DNA of 34,439 nt from Pelargonium nanum (Eukaryota; Streptophyta; Magnoliopsida; Geraniales; Geraniaceae), in the NCBI GenBank assembly GCA_036897485.1, contig JAYMTF010000521.1, positions 1 through 34,439 of the forward strand, in the 5' to 3' direction. A program made the position numbers and the translations under genes. Position 1 is the first letter of the stretch. Each line of letters starts with the position of its first letter. Below the pieces are notes generated by a model. That model was not told where the DNA came from, did not search any database, and worked only from the letters and a program-made list of their open reading frames with translations. Shown here in pieces: positions 26,581 to 34,439 of the stretch.

Positions 26581-27287
26581 CAACTAAAATATAGATAAAA
26601 ATAAATGATTACCTTCATTATTTGTTTATAATTTACTTTTGAGTGGCTTTGGAAATGATAACAATGAGAAAGCTTAAAAAAAAATAACTGTTAGTAACAG
26701 TACAACATATAAAACTATTTTGTAGCTCCTGAAATGGGTGAAAACCTTTGTACCTATAAACATAACATGAGAGCTTAAAATGAATAAAAATAGATATATA
26801 GAAACACTTGTGGGGAGATTGTAATTCATGAGTGCCATTCTCATATAAGTTAAATCATGAAGGTAGGACAGTCAAAAATCAAAATGGTCCATTTTGCGTC
26901 CATGTAAAATGTACAGACTGACATAGTTCCTGAAATTTGGCCTAAATTCAGAGTGTGTTTATAGTGAACCGCAAGTTATTGAACACAACGTTAAGCCATA
27001 CATTTACAGCATGCAATAGCAACTATTCAACTGAGTTCTCGTGAGAGAGAGAGAGAGAGATCAAGCCAAACCAAATACGATAGACAAATAATTTAGTCTG
27101 CATCACTATCTGGAATCTCTGGAATCTCTTAACAGTAGTACAACGTGTGCACGCACCCAAAAACATAGGTACTACAAGTGTCTACAGTATTTATATCACA
27201 AAACAAGCTCGGGTGTGCCTATTTTTCCAGGAAATAAAAACGTGGTACGATAATGCACATCCTCCGAACCAACATCGATGTCAGCAC
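26581..27287 (-). other. Spacer and 3' UTR of the SHAGGY-like kinase gene
   Basis: No coding exon. Contains a GA microsatellite at about 27042-27060 and a small duplication of CTGGAATCT near 27113-27128. The part next to 27287 should be the kinase 3' UTR; its end was not determined. Confidence 0.45.
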
Positions 27288-30200
27288 CTAGAAGCCAAGG
27301 AAGGAGCACTGCTTTCGTGCATGTTCCGGCACAAGCTTAGCCAGTAGTTCCAAGGTTGCTCCTTTCAGCTCTACAAATAGACCGGTAATCATTCAGTAAG
27401 AAATATACAGAGATATGCAGTTGGAGAAGAAGTAAAGAGAATCATAACGAACCTTGAGGTTTGAAGTTGAAGAGAGGTGGCAAGGGGCGCCCATTCGGGA
27501 GACGGGCAGTGGGATCACGAAGCTCGTCAAAAAACGGGTGGACACAGGCCTCTAACTGCAGACATTAAATAAGAGGCATCATCGTTGGACAATTATATGA
27601 TTTCATGTGATATTAACATTTAAAGAAGCCTATACATTAGAGCAGAACAAGAGAGTACATACCGCAGTGCACCTGAGGTTTGGAGAGTACTGAAGAAGTC
27701 TTGAGACAAGATCTACAGCTTCTGGGGGCATGCGCTTGTGGAATATCTGCACATAAAAGAAGCCGGACCAGATAGGTTGGCAAATAAAATGCGAAAGAGT
27801 GATAAAAAGAACAATGATCAGCATGGAAATGAGTACTCACTTTGTGCCAGGGATGAGCCTTAATCTGTGGGAATTTGAACTCTGTATAGTTGGGATTCAT
27901 GCATTTAATTTCCTCACGAGTAGGTGTCCCAAGTACCTAAATGAAAGAAGAACATATACCTGAGTTTAAATCTTTTGATTATTTAAACCGGAGGGACAAA
28001 ATTATTCACTGTAGTATTATAATTTATACGTTCAGCCTTGTGCATACTAGACCAAGAAGTTTACCTTAATAATCTCAACAAGCTGATCTACTCCACTTTC
28101 ACCAGGAAAAAGAGGCTACATATTTGGAATGGCCAACAAATAATAAAAGGGAAAGAAAATCACTCACTGTTATATATCAAGAAAGAAAATGTAAAATAAT
28201 ATCGCTAGTAGATAACCTGCCCAAGAAGCAATTCGGCAAGGACACAGCCCACAGACCATATGTCAATTGCAGTAGTGTACTCAGTTGCCCCGAATATAAG
28301 TTCAGGTGCTCGGTAATAACGAGAACAAATATATGATATATTTGGTTCCCCTTTGATCTGTTACAAAAAGGTGGCAGAAGCAATAAATACATTGTCTTGG
28401 GGAAGATGGAGACACTGAGTCACATATGAGAGAGAGAGAGAGAGAGAGGAAACATACAGCTAAAATTAGAAATCAAATTCAACACATGGATCTAAGAGCG
28501 AGTTAAAATAAAAAATGTGCCTGGTAAGAGATTGTAAGTGTAACTAGTGTTAGCATCCATTCCACTTAAAGAATCAGAATTGGTTGTCATCATGTCCGTG
28601 TTTGCTACCTTTGACAGTCGAATTATGATACAATACAACAATTCTATATTGACATTTCCCAATAAACAAAGACAGCAAAGATATCTACAAAATCCCAATT
28701 CAAGATCCCACAAAACATAATGAACCAACTAATTAACAGTCAAAGTATTTTATGGTTCAGGAAAGAAAGGAAAAGCACCCTTGGCAGGGTAAATGAACAC
28801 CAATATAATATTTGGCATTAATAAGTTGAGACACTTACAAGGACTTTTGCACTTCCGAAATCACATAGCTTCACTTGATGGGTATGGGGATTAACCTACA
28901 ACAAGAATTTTTTTATTGGTAAATAGCACGCAGTGTTTGATCTGGTAAGATCTTTAAGATTCAAGTACGCACCAGAAGATTTTGTGGCTTGATGTCCCTG
29001 TGGCACACTCCAACACCACCATGAATATATGCCAAAGCTCTACAAATCTGGCAAAAACAAATTGAATTTGGATAAAGCTTATCTTACGCATGTCTCATCA
29101 TTACCTAGTTGCAAACAAGCTCAAGAGTAATTAACAGGGAAAGTGAAACCTATTGCATGCATTAGTTGATGTAATCACATTTACTGTTCTTCAATATTCT
29201 CACATGTCCTCTTTACAAACAACAGCCGATATCACAACACTGAGATTCTAGATGCATTTATAGATATGTTCGCCCATGCAGACACATATACATGCACATC
29301 TGTTAGACACATCCATCAGGGCAACAAGTTCCAAATTCATAAACGAGGTCTATAATGATTTCAACTATACTCCAACAGGTTATGAGGAAAGAATGTCACT
29401 GGCATAGATTGAAAAGACAGCTAAGAATACACTGCAATTATCATTACCTTTTTAACAAAATTATTGTTGAAGTTTTTAAAGTATTTTGTACATTCTTAGA
29501 AATACTCAAAGTCTTGTGTTTCCTTTTATAATTTCATTTATAATAATTTACCAAAGTATCGAGCAAAATGAAATAAAAACTACACTTCCACCCTTCTAGT
29601 CCTCCTCATTCATAATTTTGGGTTGAACAAACAATTGTAACTGGTTTGGCACTACAATCACAATTCATCACCACCATAACATTAAGTATTATATAATTAA
29701 ACACCATACACAAGAAAATAATATAAAAATTACCTGATATGTGTAGAGCTTGACATAAATAAGAGGCATCCGCTGATTTGCCTTACTGTAGTGCTTAGAT
29801 ACACGATAAACAGTTTCCGGTACATATTCAAGAACCAAATTGAGATACAGTTCATCCTTATCAGTCGTTGAAAAGAAGCAGTGCTTGAGTGATACAACAT
29901 TTGGATGATCAAGAAGGCGCATTGTTTGCAACTCACGGTTTTTATATCTCTTATCCTGCAAAACCTTCTTGATTGCCACAGTTTCTCCAGTTTCAAGGCA
30001 CTTGGCCTGCAAAATATAAAAAATAAATAACAAGGAAAGATAACTGAAGTTAAGTATAAATATACTGATTGTAGAATTTCAACCTCGCCGAAGAGGCTGT
30101 TAAAAATAACCACTAACATATTGGTCATCCATGCATTACCTGAAATACGATACCAAACGAGCCCTGTCCAACAACACGCTCCGCCATGTAGCTTATGGTC

Positions 30201-30997
30201 TGAGACACAAATCATAGAGAAATTAGATCTTTCTAAGATTGATATACTATAACATATGAATGAATTATAAAGCATAAAGTTCATCAATATAACCTATGTA
30301 TGTAGGTTCTTGCAAGAAATAGATGTAGACTACAACAGTACAACTATCTCCTTAGGTCATTTCGACATATATGCATTCAAACATTTGATTTGAATGCTCA
30401 GCTGCTTCTAGTTTAAAAGTAGAAACCATGACCTTGAAGCCAGAAAGATGTAGAAAACAGTGGCCACCATTATAAAATGCATGCATGTAAGCATGCTCTA
30501 CTGCCCATAGCATCTTTTGAGATGCTATCCCTTTGAACAAACCATTTGCCATGATTATCAAATAGCATTTGCAGACGACTTTACTCTTCCACTTGGTATC
30601 AGAATAATCAATGTAATGCACATATGAATAGATCTGTCTTTCATTCCATCAATATAACCAGAATAGTTTTATACAGTACCTGTTTGGGTTCACCATTTCT
30701 ACCACCAATAGTTGTTACAATAATGTGGCCTGTTTCAGTTCCAGTTCCATCAACAACTGCTGCTTCCATTTCCTGTGACAGAAAACCCGCCAACATTAAT
30801 ACAGTATGAAGCATAGGGTACAATATGATAAAGGGCAAACAATAATTCATCTCCCAAGTGATGGAAACAGGAACCTTTTCAACTTTGTCATCCCTGATCT
30901 TCATTTCATTGATTTCCTCTGGGAGCTTATCAACCAACATAGAGTTGCCACTAGATTTTCCAACAGCTGAAACAGGCGCCATACCAGCAGAAGCCAT
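27288..30997 (-). CDS. GSK3/SHAGGY-like protein kinase (ASK alpha/gamma/epsilon clade)
   Basis: Ser/Thr kinase of the plant GSK3 family, which phosphorylates transcription factors and other targets in brassinosteroid, stress and developmental signalling. Twelve coding exons: 30875-30997, 30680-30772, 30140-30199, 29734-30006, 28973-29047, 28839-28895, 28217-28357, 28065-28115, 27841-27936, 27663-27746, 27453-27555, 27288-27370. They join in frame to 412 aa, the usual size. N-terminus [13 protein letters not shown] with [15 protein letters not shown] and [16 protein letters not shown], typical of the first clade. ATP loop [11 protein letters not shown] 80-91, Lys105, HRDIKPQN with Asp201, DFG 220-222, activation-loop Tyr236 in [13 protein letters not shown], and TREE motif 297-300, the site altered in hyperactive bin2 mutants. 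All catalytic residues are intact. The chosen ATG begins the conserved N-terminus. The exact paralog (SK11, 12 or 13) cannot be fixed from sequence memory. Confidence 0.95.
28429..28449. repeat. (GA)n microsatellite in a kinase intron
   Basis: About ten GA repeats in the intron between the exons at 28217-28357 and 28839-28895. Likely length-polymorphic; no function inferred. Confidence 0.8.
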
Positions 30998-31050
30998 AGG
31001 TAATAGAAAGCAATTAAGTAGTACGATTGCAATCACTTATAAAACACAGT

Positions 31051-31071
31051 TCATATAAACAGAGGTGCCAT
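31051..31071 (-). other. Short uORF in the kinase 5' UTR
   Basis: ATG at 31069-31071 opens six codons (MAPLFI) to a TGA at 31051-31053, in the non-coding start of the exon that holds the main ATG (exon begins at 31077 after a TTTTCTCAG acceptor). It ends 53 bases before the main start codon, so reinitiation is possible. Confidence 0.5.
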
Positions 31072-31077
31072 AATAAC

Positions 31078-32880
31078 CTGAGAAAATTGAGAACTTTGGT
31101 TAGAAACTAATAATATTACAACTTGATGATGACACAAGAAGCAAGTAAAAATTTGATTCGTAAGGTGGAATCATAATGTATGTAGCATAGCACACAAAAT
31201 TTGCATGTAAAATAGCATAATGTAGTCAAAATGCTTTCAGGAGAAGCTTATACATTTAGAGCATTGACAGCATAATAAATAAAAAAAGGAATAAGAATTG
31301 TAAGTAGAATACTATTATATTATCCAGGTAGTCACAATGTGCTCAGCCTAAGCTCTAGCATTTTGAGCATTGACAGCATAGACTGCAGAAACATCTTAAT
31401 ATCATATCTTAAATGGGATTGTAGAACTCACCCCTTTATAGTTCTTACCTTCTTATCTTGAGTATAGTGTCCAATAAACTTTATTTACCTGTATCTTATA
31501 TTGCAATCTACTCTGAACTAGAATTTACTGGCTAGAATCCAATTTTTTTCTAGAAAATTGAAAGATTAGACTCGGTAGTTGACTGCTACCAAATGCTAAC
31601 AAGCCATGGGCACTGCTTACCTTATCAAGTTACCAATAACTTAAGCTCAAAAGAAAACTCTTAATTTTAATTTGAGAACTGAACGCTACAAACTATAGTT
31701 GACACAGTCAACCCCTCTAAAAATGACTCAGTGCTAGTTAAGTACATTCCGAACATCAACGGTAAATATGTAACTATTAGCAAACAAAAATGCAACAAAT
31801 TATATGAGGCGGCAACCCAAGTTACCCAACAAAGAAAATAGTGATGAGATAAATATTTATTGGTATTTTCACCGAGTTGCAGTTATTTATAGCACTCTCA
31901 ACAACTCTCGCAATTAACATTCAACAGCCATATATGGAACCTATAGCTTGAAGCTAGAAAGAAGAGGGCTGCTTCAAGTTAGAAGCTATTTCAAGGCTTT
32001 GTTAGAAGTAAGAGGACATATATGTTACAGTAGAAACTTTTAACTATGGATGTCACATATAAATGATAATTTAAGAAGTTTGCCTTTTACAGCATGGCTT
32101 TTCGTTCAGTTGTATGTATAAATCAACTTCACAACAGTTATAAGATGTGAAATTTTTCAACAATGATCACATTAAAAACCACTATCAACACTTATTGGGA
32201 GGCCAAGGGCATGATATTGTCAAGTATACTAAAAATAAAACCTAATGCATACAAGTGAAAGAGTACAGAAAAATGACACTAAATAAGTCCTAAAAATGGC
32301 ATTTGCCAGAACAAAAATAGAAAGTAAAGAATGCCACAAATCAAAACCCATGGATTCATAAAAAAGATCTACTGAGCATTAACTTGCCAAACTACAACTG
32401 CAATGGCTCTAAAACTTGCATATCTGTTGCCTAAAATAGATTAGCAACTCAACTTAGTTAAGCTAAACAGCACAAAACATAAGGAAATATAAAAGGTCAA
32501 TACTGAGACTAATGTACACCTTTTCCTCAACTTTCTCAGCTACCAAACGCTAATCTCAGAAAATGAAAGCACTCAAGCATGTAAAGAGAGCTAGACAAGC
32601 AAAAACACCCGCTCAACCGACTATAGAGAAGCACTCTAGCCCCAAACCCTAAATTTCTCGTAAGAGAAAGCAACATCAACTCCTTTTCCAGTGTTTTTTT
32701 CTCAGCAAAAGAGAGTCGAAAGAGACAAACCTGTGAGCCTCTCACATTTTGCGGATCCTCCGATCCAAAAAGCACAGAACAGTAAAGAACCCTAGAAAAT
32801 TTGTTGGAGAGAGAGAGAGAGACGACGAGTCTTCGCAGTTTCAGCAATGTTTCGTTGCAGGTTTGACTCTTTGGATGTTC
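31078..32880 (-). other. Leader exon and about 1.65-kb leader intron of the kinase gene
   Basis: The acceptor at 31078 (CTCAG) pairs best with the donor GGCTCACAG/GTTTGTCTC at 32729-32730, giving a non-coding exon from 32731 to about 32880 and an intron of 1653 bp. The leader exon has a GA-rich run near 32803-32822 and, at 32742-32747, an ATG immediately followed by TGA. No transposon was recognised inside the intron. Confidence 0.5.
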
Positions 32881-32986
32881 TGTTCTTCCAGAGACTGATC
32901 AACCTCTCCGGACCCCAACCGCTCTCATTCATTTCAATTTTGGAGCTAGTTTTCAAATCCGTACTCCGGACTCCGGGCCCACTTTA

Positions 32987-32992
32987 CACGTG
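32987..32992. promoter_or_regulatory. G-box / ABRE core (CACGTG) upstream of the kinase
   Basis: ACACGTGG context, the classical binding core of plant bZIP and bHLH factors, about 100 bp upstream of the presumed leader exon. A second CACGTG lies at 33286-33291 and a third at 33919-33924. Stress or ABA/light regulation is inference. Confidence 0.45.
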
Positions 32993-33020
32993 GAGCTATC
33001 CGAGCGGACAGTCTGGAGAG

Positions 33021-33028
33021 TGACGTCA
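33021..33028. promoter_or_regulatory. TGACGTCA (CRE / C-box type bZIP site)
   Basis: A perfect palindromic TGACGTCA embedded in GTGACGTCAC, 29 bp from the G-box at 32987. TGA-class and other bZIP proteins bind this core. Its position in the presumed kinase promoter supports, but does not prove, a role. Confidence 0.45.
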
Positions 33029-33029
33029 C

Positions 33030-33526
33030 TTTATTGACTAGCTTTTGTCGGACCAAGATCTGGCAACGTGCGCAGAAGGTGTACTCTTTACTTCAACACA
33101 GACCGTAGGATTCTGATCGATATCGATTAAAGGATAAGGTAATGAGAATCGACGGCTGTGCTGAAGGGAAGACGAACGGCAGCGATGGATGCTGGTATTT
33201 CTGAGGGTTAATTTAAAGTGCTGTTTGTTCGTGGGGTGTAAACTAATGTCAGACGAAACTTTAGTGGGAGCCAATGGTGAGTGGCCACGTGAGCGTGAAA
33301 ATGACAGTTAGTATGGGTTGGATACGTCGTCGTTTTCAGGGATGCTGTGGAGATGGGAACAGGGCTTTTGGAAGGTCCAAATAAATCCTTTTGAAGGAAA
33401 AGTAAAGGCCTGTGGACCACTACAATTTTCATGATCGGAAAAGTGTAAAATTAGACCGTACAGCTAGGATTATGGGCTTTTTCTTTGATATTGCCTCAGT
33501 TCATTTTTGGTGAATTTTGAAGTAAT
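33030..33526. other. Promoter-distal DNA, no gene seen
   Basis: Moderately GC-richer than the surroundings, with a 12-bp palindrome ATCGATATCGAT at 33116-33127. Minus-strand open frames here have no recognisable family features and are probably chance. Confidence 0.4.
33286..33291. promoter_or_regulatory. Second G-box (CACGTG) upstream of the kinase
   Basis: GGCCACGTGAGC context, about 400 bp upstream of the presumed leader exon. See the first G-box. Confidence 0.35.
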
Positions 33527-33705
33527 TTTTTTTATCAGCAACGAGACATCATACTCGAAGTAACAATGTTTCTCACTTTTCATAAAGAGCGTCACTCTAA
33601 ACTTCACCTCAAAAATCTCATCTCATGCCGTCGACAAGGAGGCAGGACTTGAGACCTCAGAGAGGAATCCAAAGTATTTTAATCGCTTGACCCAACATGT
33701 CTTGA
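33527..33705 (-). mobile_element. tRNA-derived SINE, minus strand
   Basis: On the minus strand: TGTTGGGTCAAGCGATTAAA (A-box region, about 33680-33700), GAGGTCTCAAGTCCTGCC (B-box-like, about 33640-33657), CTCCTTGTCGACGG. The 3' end is CGTTGCTGATAAAAAAAA at about 33527-33545. The body matches the copies at 2436-2530 and 2660-2795. A shared TTTTTGAA/ATTTTGAA word in the flanks may be a decayed target-site duplication. Confidence 0.55.
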
Positions 33706-34439
33706 TATTTTTGAAACAATTTAAGAGGAGTTGTCTTGTTGTACTAACATATGTTGGTTACATGATTCATTAATTTTTTTAAAACCACAATGTTGCAACT
33801 GGCCTAATGATGTTCGCGAGTTTTGTGGGTCTTCCGTATAGCATACAAATAAGTTCCTTGAGTGAGCGAGTGATGCTATGAGGTTCTTGGGTTTCCCGCG
33901 CAATAGAAGAGCTTGCTCCACGTGTGAGCACCTAGATTAATTTGATCATTATGTAACCCGGTGAGAATACACATATAAGTTAGTGTGAGATAGTATTAGA
34001 GAGCTCTTTTCAGGAGTGTCGGATTGTTGAGAAAGTGATCAAAAATCACTTACTCAATATTACTGATCTCATGTGATTTTAAGAAGTGGTTGTATGCGTG
34101 AAATACAATTATTGAAGCGGTGCTTGAAGATAGGAGTTGTGTTACTAAAAAAATAGGTAACATTAACATAATAGTTATTCACTATAACAATAATTGGTAA
34201 TTGCTTAACTATAGGAGGTTGTTTAGATTTCAGAACTTATGTAATTTTGTAGAAATAAATAGCCGACATACCAAGATTATGGCTGAATTGTAATGTTCGT
34301 TAGTATCCCTGATTATGGCTGAATTGTAGATCTAATGAGCATCACATACCAAGATTTCTCATATTCTTCCCATTTGAAATTTCACAGAAAGGACTATTTA
34401 TCTCAGAGAGGTCTACATAAAATTTTGGGAAAACTCGAT
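33706..34439. other. Intergenic DNA with short direct repeats
   Basis: No gene seen. GATTATGGCTGAATTGTA occurs at 34275-34292 and 34311-34328, and ACATACCAAGATT at 34266-34278 and 34344-34356, giving an interleaved short duplication. The window ends without reaching another recognisable gene. Confidence 0.45.

Noticed and set aside
27630-30287. Several hydrophobic minus-strand frames within the kinase gene
   Set aside because: They read through intron sequence or a shifted frame of true exons.
30641-31036. Extended N-terminus of the kinase reaching 31036
   Set aside because: No ATG begins it, and the codons before 30997 are 5' UTR downstream of an acceptor; family N-termini begin at MAS.
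33038-33432. Two overlapping minus-strand frames of about 75 codons upstream of the kinase
   Set aside because: No recognisable family, no splice context, and the region overlaps promoter-type elements.

Overview
This is a gene-poor, AT-rich stretch of nuclear DNA from a flowering plant, most probably a eudicot. The evidence is intron-rich genes with GT/AG borders, a de novo DNA methyltransferase with plant-specific domain order, a plant SHAGGY-like kinase, plant-type LINEs with a zinc-knuckle reverse-transcriptase tail, and tRNA-type SINEs. I cannot name the species. All three protein-coding genes lie on the minus strand, and each appears to have a non-coding first exon and a leader intron.

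Layout. 1-5500: intergenic, built from microsatellites, SINE-like retroposons and a decayed tandem-repeat array. About 5700-11450: a WW-domain DEAD-box RNA helicase of the DRH1/RH14-RH46 type (8 coding exons, start at 10641). 11490-12505: AT-rich spacer. 12506-15063: a 5'-truncated, frameshifted LINE. 15561-20368 (leader exon at about 23533-23950): a DRM-type cytosine-5 methyltransferase (9 coding exons, 610 aa) with two UBA domains and the circularly permuted catalytic motifs. 23960-27240: spacer with hAT-like fragments, a 93-bp-spaced duplication and a second LINE fragment carrying an 8-bp target-site duplication. 27288-30997 (leader exon at about 32731-32880): a GSK3/SHAGGY-like kinase (12 coding exons, 412 aa). 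33000-34439: promoter with bZIP-type sites, another SINE and unassigned DNA.

The exon chains were assembled by hand. Each kept one reading frame through every junction, and total lengths are divisible by three. The exception is the helicase C-terminus, where the reading frame ends early but a convincing RS-rich tail continues in another frame. The three genes have unrelated jobs (RNA remodelling, RNA-directed DNA methylation, brassinosteroid/stress signalling) and there is no operon-like relation.

Most interesting: the DRM gene, whose product silences repeats, carries a near-perfect inverted repeat of about 90 bp in its own leader intron, a SINE in an internal intron and a 35-codon upstream ORF. 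A self-targeting loop is conceivable but is inference only. I found no clearly new biological system.
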